DNA from: Candidatus Thermokryptus mobilis | Lineage (GTDB): Bacteria > Bacteroidota > Ignavibacteria > Kryptoniales > Kryptoniaceae | DNA: 64,000 bases | Assembly (NCBI RefSeq): GCF_900070205.1 | Contig: NZ_FAOO01000003.1 | Span: forward strand, 103,170-167,169 | Direction of reading: 5' to 3' | In this document: positions 24,820 through 33,673 of the stretch, piece after piece | Layout: every line of letters begins with the position of its first letter | Position numbering within the stretch: the first letter of the stretch is position 1 | The notes under the pieces: model-generated | Seen by the model: only the letters and a program-made list of their open reading frames with translations | Told to the model about the DNA's origin: nothing | Database searches by the model: none | Position numbers and translations under genes: made by a program

Positions 24820-26027
24820 ATTTTGAAATTCAGGAAAGAATTTTGAAGCTTGCGGATAAATTTTTACCGAGGATTGTCAGCATAAGAAGAAGGATACATC
24901 AATATCCCGAGCTTGCTTTTGAGGAATATAGGACTTCCAAGCTTGTTTCAAAGGTTTTAAGTTCGCTTGGTTTTAAGGTTATAACAGGTATAGCGAAAAC
25001 AGGGGTTGTTGGTATCCTTGAAGGGAGAGGGAGTGGGAAAGGGGATTATGAAGTTGTTGCTTTGCGTGCGGATATGGATGCACTTCCGATTCAAGAGCAA
25101 ACTGGTTTGCCATTTTCTTCAAAAATTCCCGGTAAGATGCATGCTTGCGGACATGATTCACATACCGCAATGCTTCTAGGTGCTGGTATGATTTTAAAAC
25201 AGTTGCAAGAACATTTCAATGGCATTGTAAAATTTATCTTTCAGCCAAGCGAGGAAAAAAATCCAGGCGGGGCAAGCTTGATGATAAAAGAAGGTGTGTT
25301 GAAATCCCCGGATGTTGAAATTATCTTCGGTTTACATGTTCGTCCAGACGCTGAGCCTGGGACCGTTTTCATTAAAGAAGGTCCGCTTATGGCTTCTTCT
25401 GACGAGATATATCTCAAGATCAAAGGTCGCGGTGGGCATGGAGCTCGTCCTCATTATACGGTTGACCCAATTGTGATCGCTTCGGAAGTTATACTTTCAC
25501 TTCAAAAAATCGCAAGCAGATTCTTTGACCCGATTGAACCAAGAGTTTTAACGATTGGTTCTATTCACGCTGGCTCAGCAACAAATATAATTCCTGATGA
25601 AGTTTTAATCTCGGGTACTTTGAGAACAATGAACGAGGATTGGAGAAGAAAAGCCTGGTCAATGATTGAACAAGTTGTAAAGGGTATAACTTCCGCTTAT
25701 GGGGCTGAATATGAGCTCAGAATTAGCAAAGGTTATCCCGTTCTTGTTAATCATAAAGAAGCGACTGAATTTGCGAGAAAAAGGGCGATTGAATTGCTCG
25801 GGGAAAAGAAGGTTTTTGAGGCAAGACCTGTCATGGGGGCTGAGGATTTTGCTTATTATCTTCAAAAAGTCCCTGGTTGTTTTATCTGGCTTGGCGCTGG
25901 AAGTAAAAACTCAAAATATGATATCCACAGTTCAAAGTTTACGATAAATGAAAATGCAATGAAATTCGGTGCTTCCATTCTCGCTTATCTTGCCTTTTGT
26001 TCCCTTTCAAATAAAGTTAAGTCATAG
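24816..26027 (+). CDS. M20-family amidohydrolase (N-acyl-amino-acid / hippurate type)
   Basis: 403 residues, GTG start overlapping the rlmB stop by four bases. Motifs of the M20D/amidohydrolase group: RRIHQYPELAFEEYRTS, ALRADMDALPIQEQTGLPF, the metal ligands HACGHDSHTAMLLGAG, FQPSEEKNPGGA with the catalytic Glu, and MGAEDFAYYLQKVPG. Zinc-dependent cleavage of N-acyl amino acids or small amides is expected. No signal peptide, so cytoplasmic. The exact substrate cannot be decided from sequence. Confidence 0.92.
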   Translation: MNFEIQERILKLADKFLPRIVSIRRRIHQYPELAFEEYRTSKLVSKVLSSLGFKVITGIAKTGVVGILEGRGSGKGDYEVVALRADMDALPIQEQTGLPFSSKIPGKMHACGHDSHTAMLLGAGMILKQLQEHFNGIVKFIFQPSEEKNPGGASLMIKEGVLKSPDVEIIFGLHVRPDAEPGTVFIKEGPLMASSDEIYLKIKGRGGHGARPHYTVDPIVIASEVILSLQKIASRFFDPIEPRVLTIGSIHAGSATNIIPDEVLISGTLRTMNEDWRRKAWSMIEQVVKGITSAYGAEYELRISKGYPVLVNHKEATEFARKRAIELLGEKKVFEARPVMGAEDFAYYLQKVPGCFIWLGAGSKNSKYDIHSSKFTINENAMKFGASILAYLAFCSLSNKVKS

Positions 26028-26029
26028 AG

Positions 26030-27808
26030 TTGCTCACTGGGGAAGAGCCGAGGTTTAAAAAGTTTTCCGATACAATTGATAAATTGATGTTTATCATCGC
26101 TGGCTCTGTCATAGCAACGCTTTTAATTGAACATGGCTTTTACATTGACGACATCGTGAGAAAAATTATCCATCAGTTTAATTCTTTCGCAGTTTTTTAT
26201 TTTGTTTTCTTCAATCTGTCAAAGCTTGTAATAAGTGAAAAGCCGTTGAGTTACATACGCAGGAAATGGATTGAATTTGTTTTGACTTTTTTAATTTTGA
26301 TTCAAATTTTCGGCTTTTTGATTTACATCCGTCAGCCATATAAAGTTGATGTTTTGACCTTGACGAGAATTTACATTGCTTCTGTGCAGGTTTATCTGGC
26401 GCTTGATATTTGGTTCAAAGTGATAAGATATAGTCAGAAGTTGGTTCAAAAGTCGGTGCATCCAGCAAGGTTATTTATGTTGAGTTTTTTGATTTTAATT
26501 TTTTTGGGGACACTTCTACTTCTTTTGCCAAAAGCGACATACAAGGGGATATCTTTAATAGATGCTCTTTTCACAGCTACGAGTGCTGTTTGCGTTACAG
26601 GTTTGACTGTTGTTGACATTGGGTCATACTTCACTGCGCTTGGTCAATTCATCATAATGCTTTTGATTCAAGTTGGCGGGCTTGGGGTAATGACATTTAC
26701 GACATTTTTTATAACCCTTCTCGGTGGTATAAGTTTGAGGGAGAGGATTTTGCTAAGCGAGATTTTCAATGAGAGAAGTTTAGCGAAGATATCTTCAACG
26801 ATTACTAGGATTTTACTTTTGACATTTACGATTGAGTTTATAGGAGCGATTGCTCTTTTTAATTTTTTGCCTGATTCACTTTTTAAAAACAAGTCAGATA
26901 AAATTTTCCATTCGGTATTTCATTCAATCTCAGCGTTTTGTAACGCTGGTTTTTCAACCTTTTCAAATAATTTAATCGCCATTAAATATAACGCACCCGC
27001 CATTTTGACGATCGCATTTCTGTTTATAGCTGGGGGGCTCGGTTTTATAGTTTTAACCGAGTATACTGAAAAACCAATTTTAAGGTTATTGCGCAGTGTG
27101 AAATTATTCAGGGAGAGAATCCGACCTCAAAGTGTGACTTTAAGTTTGCATTCAAAACTTGCCCTTTCAACGACTTTTATTTTGATAATCTTTGGGACAT
27201 TTTCTTTTTTCGTACTTGAATTTAACAACACTTTGAAAGGCGAGTCATTTTTTTACAAGGTTCTTCATTCTTTTTTCCAAGCAGTGACGCCTAGGACAGC
27301 CGGATTTAATACTTTGGATATATCTCAAATTTCAGTTGCTACTTCTCTTTTGATAATATTTCTTATGTGGGTGGGTGCTTCTCCAGGGTCAACTGGTGGA
27401 GGTATAAAGACGACATCATTTGCCTTGATAATCTTAAAGATAATTTCAATGATGAACGGTAGAGGAAAAGTGGAAATTTTTAAAAAACAGGTTCACGAGG
27501 AGACGGTGATGAGGGCTTTTGTGTTGGCTATTTTTTCAATTTTAATTTTATCAGTAGCGACTTTCTTTTTGACTTTGATTGAGAGGGGGAAGGGTTTGAT
27601 TGACTTGTTTTTTGAAGTTGTTTCAGCTTTTGGGACTGTTGGATTGAGTCGTGGGGTGACATCAAATTTGACAAATGTTGGAAAGTTGATTATCATTATG
27701 ATGATGTTTATTGGAAGAGTTGGAGTTTTGACTGTTTCCTTTGCTTTGTTCGGTAGGATTGAGAGGAGAAATTATGAGTTTCAGAAAGAAAATATACTTG
27801 TGACATAA
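26030..27808 (+). CDS. Trk/Ktr-type potassium transporter membrane subunit
   Basis: 592 residues. Four pore repeats are visible: TSAVCVTGLTVVD, HSISAFCNAGFSTF, AVTPRTAGFNTLD and SAFGTVGLSRGV; SPGSTGGGIKTT follows the third. The first 135 residues add about four membrane segments before the core, longer than usual for KtrB. Start is TTG 26030, two bases after the previous stop; no in-frame ATG lies before residue 19. The RCK subunit gene follows directly. Family role: K+ uptake coupled to Na+ or H+. Confidence 0.93.
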   Translation: MLTGEEPRFKKFSDTIDKLMFIIAGSVIATLLIEHGFYIDDIVRKIIHQFNSFAVFYFVFFNLSKLVISEKPLSYIRRKWIEFVLTFLILIQIFGFLIYIRQPYKVDVLTLTRIYIASVQVYLALDIWFKVIRYSQKLVQKSVHPARLFMLSFLILIFLGTLLLLLPKATYKGISLIDALFTATSAVCVTGLTVVDIGSYFTALGQFIIMLLIQVGGLGVMTFTTFFITLLGGISLRERILLSEIFNERSLAKISSTITRILLLTFTIEFIGAIALFNFLPDSLFKNKSDKIFHSVFHSISAFCNAGFSTFSNNLIAIKYNAPAILTIAFLFIAGGLGFIVLTEYTEKPILRLLRSVKLFRERIRPQSVTLSLHSKLALSTTFILIIFGTFSFFVLEFNNTLKGESFFYKVLHSFFQAVTPRTAGFNTLDISQISVATSLLIIFLMWVGASPGSTGGGIKTTSFALIILKIISMMNGRGKVEIFKKQVHEETVMRAFVLAIFSILILSVATFFLTLIERGKGLIDLFFEVVSAFGTVGLSRGVTSNLTNVGKLIIIMMMFIGRVGVLTVSFALFGRIERRNYEFQKENILVT

Positions 27809-28456
27809 ATGAAAAAGGTCGCGGTTATTGGGCTTGGTAATTTCGGGAAAAGCCTGGCTGAGAATCTCGCTGAAGGAGGCGCGGAAGTCCTTGCAGTTGA
27901 TATAAGCGAGGAAAAAATCAACGAGTTAAATCACCCTAACATAACTGCTGTCAAGTTTGACAGCACAGATGTCAGAGAACTTGAAAGGTTCGGAATTAAA
28001 GATATGGATGCAGTTGTTATAACGATTGGTGAAAATTTTGAAGCGTTACTTTTGACCTGTATGTTGTTAAAAGAAATGGGTGTCAAACGAATAATCGCTC
28101 GTGCGAACGAAAGAATCCATAAGAAAATTTTAAAAAGCGTTGGTATAAGGGAGGAGGATATAATCTCACCTGAAGAGGAGGTTGCAAGGCATCTTGCGAA
28201 AATTATTTTGCGTGAGGGTTTGCTTGAATTTTTTGAAATTGAGAAAGATTATGAAATCGCTCGCCTTAAAGCTCCATCTGAATTTATCGGTAAGTCGCTC
28301 AGAGAAATTGAGCTTAGAAAAAATTTCAATCTTCTTCTCGTCACAATAATTCGGAATAAGAAACCGATAGGTGTTCCTGACCCAGATGTGAAAATTGAAG
28401 ACGGGGATGAACTTCTCATATTCGGCAGGGACAAAGATATTAAAAAGATAAGTTGA
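27809..28456 (+). CDS. Trk/Ktr potassium uptake RCK subunit (TrkA/KtrA)
   Basis: 215 residues: RCK-N Rossmann domain (KKVAVIGLGNFGKSLAENL, then acidic strand end AVD), and RCK-C domain from about residue 135 (IARLKAPSEFIGKSLREIEL, PDVKIEDGDELLIFG). It binds nucleotide and gates the membrane subunit encoded immediately upstream; the junction is TAAATG. Length is that of KtrA rather than the doubled TrkA. Confidence 0.93.
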   Translation: MKKVAVIGLGNFGKSLAENLAEGGAEVLAVDISEEKINELNHPNITAVKFDSTDVRELERFGIKDMDAVVITIGENFEALLLTCMLLKEMGVKRIIARANERIHKKILKSVGIREEDIISPEEEVARHLAKIILREGLLEFFEIEKDYEIARLKAPSEFIGKSLREIELRKNFNLLLVTIIRNKKPIGVPDPDVKIEDGDELLIFGRDKDIKKIS

Positions 28457-28464
28457 TTAAGGTT

Positions 28465-28839
28465 ATGTTTAAGATTACGGTTCAGAAAAATTTTTCGGCT
28501 TCGCATATAATCAGGGGTTACCCTGGTGAGTGTGGGCGATTGCACGGTCATAATTGGAAAGTTAAGGTAGTTGTAAAGACGGAGAAACTTGATCGTTATG
28601 GGATGGCTATTGACTTTAAAGAGATTTCGGAAATTTTAAATGATATAATTGAGAAGGTTGACCATTACCATTTGAATGATATTCCACCTTTTGATAAGGA
28701 GCAACCAACTGCGGAAAACATCGCTAAGTTTTTCTATGATGAGGTGAAGCAGAGGTTATCTGGAAGGGAAGGGGTTGAGATTGATTTTGTTGAAATTTGG
28801 GAGACAGAAAAATATTCAGCCATTTATCAAGAGCTATGA
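28465..28839 (+). CDS. queD: 6-carboxy-5,6,7,8-tetrahydropterin synthase
   Basis: QueD of 124 residues, second step of the 7-deazaguanine (queuosine) route. Zinc ligands appear in NFSASH and CGRLHGHNWKV; the active-site Cys is within GECGRLHGH, and DHYHLND and the C-terminal VEIWET match the family. ATG 28465 gives the usual MFKITV start; a TTG at 28453 would add four residues. It overlaps queE by four bases, so the pathway pair is coupled. Confidence 0.92.
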   Translation: MFKITVQKNFSASHIIRGYPGECGRLHGHNWKVKVVVKTEKLDRYGMAIDFKEISEILNDIIEKVDHYHLNDIPPFDKEQPTAENIAKFFYDEVKQRLSGREGVEIDFVEIWETEKYSAIYQEL

Positions 28840-29495
28840 GGAAGGGGAAAAACATATTGACGGTGAACGAGATATTTTTCAGTATTCAAGGTGAATCAAG
28901 CTGGATGGGTATGCCGTGCGTGTTCGTAAGGTTGACATATTGCGATCTTAGATGTGTTTGGTGTGACACTGAATATGCTTTTTATGAGGGTGTTGATATG
29001 ACGATTGACGAGGTGATTGAGAAGGTTAAGTCGTATAATTGTGGTCTTGTGGAGATAACCGGTGGAGAGCCACTTCTTCAGGAGAATTCGCTTGAATTAA
29101 TGAAGAGGTTATGCGATGAAAAATTTACAGTTCTCCTTGAAACGGGCGGACATAGAGATATAAGCGTTGTTGACCCAAGGGTTCACATAATAATGGATGT
29201 GAAATGCCCCGGGAGCAAGATGAGCCACAAAAATCGTTGGGAAAATATATCATATTTAACGAAGAAAGATGAAGTCAAATTCGTGATAAAGGATAGGGTT
29301 GATTATGAGTGGGCGAAGGAAGTTGTGAATAAGTATAATCTTTTTGAGAGAGTTGGAGCGGTTTTGTTTTCGCCGGTTTTCGGAGAGATTGAGCCATCTA
29401 TCCTTGCGGGTTGGATACTTGAAGATAGAATCCCGGTTCGCTTTCAGATTCAACTGCACAAATACATTTGGTCACCAGAGGCAAGGGGCGTTTAA
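28836..29495 (+). CDS. queE: 7-carboxy-7-deazaguanine synthase (radical SAM)
   Basis: 219 residues from ATG 28836. The radical-SAM cluster motif is CDLRCVWC (Cx3Cx2C), preceded by NEIFFSIQGESSWMGMPCVFVRL, typical of QueE, and followed by EITGGEPLLQ. It catalyses ring contraction to the 7-deazapurine core after QueD. The stop overlaps the converging feoB stop by three bases within TTTAA, leaving no intergenic space. Confidence 0.93.
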   Translation: MRKGKNILTVNEIFFSIQGESSWMGMPCVFVRLTYCDLRCVWCDTEYAFYEGVDMTIDEVIEKVKSYNCGLVEITGGEPLLQENSLELMKRLCDEKFTVLLETGGHRDISVVDPRVHIIMDVKCPGSKMSHKNRWENISYLTKKDEVKFVIKDRVDYEWAKEVVNKYNLFERVGAVLFSPVFGEIEPSILAGWILEDRIPVRFQIQLHKYIWSPEARGV

Positions 29496-31513
29496 ATTAA
29501 AATTTGTGAAACTATACCTCCGATTGTAAATGCGATTATCCAGCTTGAGAGCCAAATTATCAATCCTTCAAATGCTCCTCTCTCTTTCAACATCACCATA
29601 AGCGAGGCGATGCAGGGGACGAAAAGAGTTATTGTGACAAGTCCAACGACAGTTTGCATTGGTGTAAGTTCAAGCGAGTAAAATCCAGCAGCCCCGAAAT
29701 CCCTTCGGACAATTCCCATTATGAAAGCCTGCGATGCTTCAGCGGGAAGTTGAAGCCAATTAACAGTCAGTGGTGAAAGGAGTTGAATCCACTTATCAAG
29801 CAATCCCGTTACTTGTAACAGACCGACGACAAAAGCTCCTACAAAGAACCACATACCAGCTTCTTTTATGAAATAGAAAGTTCGCATCCAAGTTTTTTTA
29901 GCGAGGTTTTCAACTCTGGGTATTCTCATAGGAGGCAGATCAATTAGTAAAGGGGTTGCTCCACCTGGTAAAATTTTATTCAAAGTAAGCCCAATGATCA
30001 CGAAAACGAGAAACATCGTCATAGCATAGATAACCGTCGCTTTGAATCCAGCTCTCATTAAAAGTGTCGTTATAACGGCAAGTTGAGCTGAACACGGGAT
30101 GGTAATTTGCAGAATCGCCGTCATTATCCTTTTCTCGCGAGTTGTGGTGAGAAGTCGCGTCGTTATAGTTGCCATAGTAACGCATCCAAAACCAAGTATC
30201 ATCGGTATAATTGCTTTCCCATTTAGCCCGATGTAGTTCATCAGTTTATCAACAAATGTCGCAAGTCGTGGTAAATAGCCACTATCTTCAAGAATTGAAA
30301 GCATAAGATAAAATCCTATCACAAGAGGAAGAAGTAGAAAAAGAAGATATCTAACCGTCATCGTCAAGACGCCGAATTCACCGAATAAAATGAACAAAAT
30401 GGGGTTTTTAAATTCAAACTCATATTCAACATTTTTACCATTTGCAAAATCTTCCATCTGCTTTAGGGTTGTTTCTGAAGCCCTTGTTCCATTTTCAAAT
30501 ATGAAAGTTCTTGTGTCAATTATGTTATCGTCCTCGTCAAGTATGTTGACTTTGATTGAAACAGGGAAATATCTCGCTACGAATTTTCTGACGTTGTATT
30601 CATAGATTTTCTTGCCTATTTCATTTTCCGTAAGGTCTACGATGTCCTGAGCGATCAATTTGCCCACAAGGATATAGGCGAGGTAAAGTATAACGATGAA
30701 AAATGCCAACCCAAAAATCGGGTGAATCGCTATTCTTCCAAAAAAGTTTGAAATCCTCCCGCTTATTGTGTCTATGTTTGTGACTTCTGCTACAATTTGA
30801 TTTGCTTTATTCCTTCGTTCAATGTAAATTTTTTCCCGCTCATCGTGGATGTATAACTCCCCGTTAAATTTCGTCCTATACTTATTTATCGTTTCCGAGT
30901 CACCTTCAAGTATTAAAAGAGCTTCTATTTCTGTGACCTTAAGCTCATTGGCTATTTTTTTTATCTTTTCAGCAAGTTTTTTATCCCTGTTTCCGATCGT
31001 TGCTTTTTCTATTGCCTCAGTTATTTCCCTGAAACCCTTATACTTGATTGCTATCGTTGGAATTACGGGGACGCCGAGAATTTTTGAAAGTTGTTCAACA
31101 TTTATTTTGATTCTTTTCTTTTCGGCTTCATCCATCATGTTCAATGCGACGACAACCGGTTTGCCGGAGTCAATGAGTTGTAGCGTTAAAAACAAATCCC
31201 TCTCAAGATTGACGGCATCAACTATGTTAAGTATTATATCGGCATCAATTATTATATTTTTGGCTATTCTTTCCTCGTCATTAAATGAAGATAAACCGTA
31301 AATTCCAGGTGTATCATAGACGATGAAATTTTTATATCTTCCCTTTAGGATTTCAACCGTTGTTCCAGGGTAATTTGAGACCTCAACATACAAACCCGTG
31401 AGATAATTAAAGAAAATTGATTTGCCAACATTGGGATTTCCGACAAGGACAAGTTTTTTGGGTTTGCTTTCAATTTTAGTTTCTATTTTGTCATTGGTTT
31501 GATGTGTATGCAT
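29492..31513 (-). CDS. feoB: Ferrous iron transport protein B
   Basis: 673 residues. The N-terminal G domain has GNPNVGKS (25-32), DTPGIYGL and NMMDE, and is followed by the helical GDI-like region. The membrane domain has the conserved GFGCVTMATITTRLL and SAQLAVITTLL motifs of Fe2+ passage. A hydrophilic insertion of about 70 residues (around 300-375, DEDDNIIDTRT...) separates the first membrane segments and probably lies in the periplasm. It follows feoA in a fur-feoA-feoB operon. Confidence 0.95.
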   Translation of the reverse strand: MHTHQTNDKIETKIESKPKKLVLVGNPNVGKSIFFNYLTGLYVEVSNYPGTTVEILKGRYKNFIVYDTPGIYGLSSFNDEERIAKNIIIDADIILNIVDAVNLERDLFLTLQLIDSGKPVVVALNMMDEAEKKRIKINVEQLSKILGVPVIPTIAIKYKGFREITEAIEKATIGNRDKKLAEKIKKIANELKVTEIEALLILEGDSETINKYRTKFNGELYIHDEREKIYIERRNKANQIVAEVTNIDTISGRISNFFGRIAIHPIFGLAFFIVILYLAYILVGKLIAQDIVDLTENEIGKKIYEYNVRKFVARYFPVSIKVNILDEDDNIIDTRTFIFENGTRASETTLKQMEDFANGKNVEYEFEFKNPILFILFGEFGVLTMTVRYLLFLLLPLVIGFYLMLSILEDSGYLPRLATFVDKLMNYIGLNGKAIIPMILGFGCVTMATITTRLLTTTREKRIMTAILQITIPCSAQLAVITTLLMRAGFKATVIYAMTMFLVFVIIGLTLNKILPGGATPLLIDLPPMRIPRVENLAKKTWMRTFYFIKEAGMWFFVGAFVVGLLQVTGLLDKWIQLLSPLTVNWLQLPAEASQAFIMGIVRRDFGAAGFYSLELTPMQTVVGLVTITLFVPCIASLMVMLKERGAFEGLIIWLSSWIIAFTIGGIVSQILI

Positions 31514-31520
31514 TTCCGAT

Positions 31521-31739
31521 TTATATTTTTTTGACGAAAATTTTTTTCGCTATATCGCTTCCAATTGCAATTTCAAGCGTTCTTTTTGATATGACAACGG
31601 TCCCACCGGGTAATTTGTGTGCGCATTTTATCCTTGTTCCTTCAGTTATGCCGAGGCGTACGAATTGCGTTTTTATATTTCCCTGCGGTAATTCAACGAT
31701 TTCTAATTCATAGCCGGGTTTTGCATCCGTTAATCTCAT
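31521..31739 (-). CDS. feoA: Ferrous iron transport protein A
   Basis: 72 residues, SH3-like FeoA fold: MRLTDAKPGYELEIVEL, FVRLGITEGTRIKC, GGTVVISKRTLEIAIG. ATG 31739 overlaps the fur stop as TGATG, which decides the start; a longer reading from 31766 would run 28 bases into fur. FeoA supports FeoB-mediated Fe2+ uptake. Confidence 0.92.
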   Translation of the reverse strand: MRLTDAKPGYELEIVELPQGNIKTQFVRLGITEGTRIKCAHKLPGGTVVISKRTLEIAIGSDIAKKIFVKKI

Positions 31740-32197
31740 CAGCTCATCTTTCCCTTTTCTGAGCATTTTGCACAGAGTCCATAAATTTGGTGGGTATGCC
31801 TCAATGGTTTAAACTTATACTTTTTACAAATCTCGTCTTGAAGTTTCTCAATTTCTTCGCTTGCAAACTCAATCATCGCTCCACAATTTATGCAAATAAG
31901 ATGGTCATGGTGTGTCCTTCCTATGGCTCTTTCATAAATATAAGTATTCCCGACTTTATGTCTTGACACAACGCCGAGTTCAAGAAGTATGTCAAGTGTA
32001 TTATATACAGTCGCTCTTGAAATTTTTTTGCCTTGATTTTTCATTTGGATAAATAAATCCTCGGCGCCGAAGTGACCATCTATTTCAAGGATTGCATTGA
32101 GAACTTCATATCTTTGCTCAGTTGAGCGCAGATTGACCCTTTTAAGATAGCTTGCGAAGTCGCGCTTTACCTTTTCAACCAGTTTTGCGCTCGCCAT
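31739..32197 (-). CDS. fur: Fur-family metal-responsive repressor
   Basis: 152 residues: winged HTH (LRSTEQRYEVLNAI, ISRATVYNTLDILLELGVVSRH), metal site HHDHLICINCG, and structural zinc pairs CINC and CAKC. It could be Fur or a PerR-type sensor; position at the head of feoAB favours iron. Its promoter contains a perfect 14-base palindrome, suggesting autoregulation. Confidence 0.92.
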   Translation of the reverse strand: MASAKLVEKVKRDFASYLKRVNLRSTEQRYEVLNAILEIDGHFGAEDLFIQMKNQGKKISRATVYNTLDILLELGVVSRHKVGNTYIYERAIGRTHHDHLICINCGAMIEFASEEIEKLQDEICKKYKFKPLRHTHQIYGLCAKCSEKGKMS

Positions 32198-32228
32198 ATA
32201 TTTTGGGATTTGTTTTTTAAATTTAATC

Positions 32229-32257
32229 TAAATAAAGATATATCTTTTTGATTTCAA
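32229..32257 (-). promoter_or_regulatory. Promoter of fur-feoA-feoB
   Basis: On the minus strand: TTGAAA (32257-32252), 17-base spacer, TATTTA (32234-32229), about 32 bases before the fur ATG. Confidence 0.55.
32234..32247. promoter_or_regulatory. Candidate Fur operator
   Basis: Perfect palindrome AAAGATATATCTTT lying in the spacer between the -35 and -10 elements, where a bound repressor would block polymerase. It is AT rich like Fur/PerR boxes but does not match the classical Fur box exactly. Confidence 0.5.
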
Positions 32258-32346
32258 AAGCAAATTTTGAAAGCCGTCCTCACCTGTTTTTTGCAAGACA
32301 GATTATTTATTGTTAAATTTTGAAGGTTAAAAAAGAGAACAATTTT

Positions 32347-33336
32347 ATGCCTGAATTTAGACAAAATAGGGCAACTAAAAATTGGGTTATAGTCGCAACT
32401 GAAAGAGCTAGAAGACCGCATGATTTTTTGGTTCACGAAGAGATGGCAACGCTTCCGGAGTTTGACCCGAAATGTCCATTTTGCCCAGGCAATGAAGACA
32501 TGACACCGCCAGAGATTTATAGAATCGTATGTGACAGTAAATGGAGTGTGCGCGTTGTACCGAATAAATTTTCAGCTCTTGTTCCAGATGCTGAATTAAG
32601 AAGAGAGATGAAGTTTCAATTTTTCAGAAAAGTGGCTGGTTACGGTTTTCATTATGTTATAATTGAAACGCCAATTCATAACTTGACCATAGCGACGATG
32701 AGCGAGGAACAGGTGTGCGATATCTTCAAGACATATTTAAAACTTTACAAAGATTTAATGTCAAACCCGAATATAAATGTTGCGATTATCTTTAGAAACA
32801 ACGGTAAAAAAGCTGGGACATCACTTGAGCATCCTCATTCACAACTTATAGCGAGTCCAATTGTCCCAACGCATATAAGGCATTTGCTTGAAGAAGCAAC
32901 GCGATATTACGATGATCACGGTAGTTGCGTTTTTTGCGATATGATTTCCATAGAGGAATATGTCATGGAGCGTGTGGTTTATAGAGATGATGATTTTCTT
33001 GTGATTGAACCATTTGCTTCAATTTCACCTTTTGAGACGTGGATTTTGCCAAGAAAACATAACGCTTGTTTTGGTAATATAAGCGAGGAAGAAGCTTGCC
33101 GTACAGCTAAGGTTGTTCGGCTTGTTTTGAAACAGCTTTATGATAAGCTTAACAATCCTGACTATAACTATGTCATTCACTCGTCCCCTTTTAAAGATGC
33201 GAATGAGGAGTTTTATCATTGGTATATTCAAATTTTGCCTCGGCTTACGATTCCTGCTGGATTTGAGCTTGGTTCAGGGATTTACATAACAACAGCGCTT
33301 CCTGAGGAAACGGCTAAATTTTTAAAAATAAATTAA
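32347..33336 (+). CDS. galT: Galactose-1-phosphate uridylyltransferase
   Basis: About 329 residues from ATG 32347 (MPEFRQNRATKNWVIVATERARRP); a TTG at 32320 would add nine. HIT-superfamily enzyme of the Leloir pathway. The catalytic motif is GTSLEHPHSQLIASP (HPHSQ), the metal-binding pair CPFCPGNE is near the N-terminus, and a C-terminal HWYIQILPR strand matches. Paralogues with ADP-glucose specificity share these motifs, so the exact sugar nucleotide is not settled. No other Leloir genes are adjacent. Confidence 0.88.
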   Translation: MPEFRQNRATKNWVIVATERARRPHDFLVHEEMATLPEFDPKCPFCPGNEDMTPPEIYRIVCDSKWSVRVVPNKFSALVPDAELRREMKFQFFRKVAGYGFHYVIIETPIHNLTIATMSEEQVCDIFKTYLKLYKDLMSNPNINVAIIFRNNGKKAGTSLEHPHSQLIASPIVPTHIRHLLEEATRYYDDHGSCVFCDMISIEEYVMERVVYRDDDFLVIEPFASISPFETWILPRKHNACFGNISEEEACRTAKVVRLVLKQLYDKLNNPDYNYVIHSSPFKDANEEFYHWYIQILPRLTIPAGFELGSGIYITTALPEETAKFLKIN

Positions 33337-33346
33337 AGGGAAGTCA

Positions 33347-33673
33347 ATGACTCTTCAGCCGTGTCCGCATTGTGGTAAATTTGGGACATTGCATCGTTCA
33401 AGGTCAAGGAATTTTAAAGAGCGTTTGGTTAAGTTTTTCCTACCATATAAAATTTACAGGTGTAGCGAATGTGGTTGGCGTGGTTATATTTACATTGGTT
33501 TTACGGAGAAGTTTTTCGGTAAAACGGAGACGAGAAAGAAAATCGCCAAGTGGAAAATTTATTCGTTTGTTATTTTATTGTTAATACTTTTAGTTTTGAC
33601 ATATCGTTATTTTGACGAGGTTGGGACGACGCTTGCGCCAATCGTAAAAGAGATACTTCAAAGGGGGGAATGA
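33347..33673 (+). CDS. Small zinc-ribbon membrane protein
   Basis: 108 residues: a zinc ribbon formed by CPHC (6-9) and CSEC (near 40-43), a basic middle, one membrane segment (about 72-90, [13 protein letters not shown]) and a short tail. No family name recognised. It is 10 bases after galT and overlaps purL by four bases (ATGA), so it belongs to the same transcript. Function unknown. Confidence 0.75.
   Translation: MTLQPCPHCGKFGTLHRSRSRNFKERLVKFFLPYKIYRCSECGWRGYIYIGFTEKFFGKTETRKKIAKWKIYSFVILLLILLVLTYRYFDEVGTTLAPIVKEILQRGE

Noticed and set aside
30849-31301. 150-codon open frame on plus within feoB
   Set aside because: Antisense to the feoB G domain, Ser/Ile-rich shadow translation.
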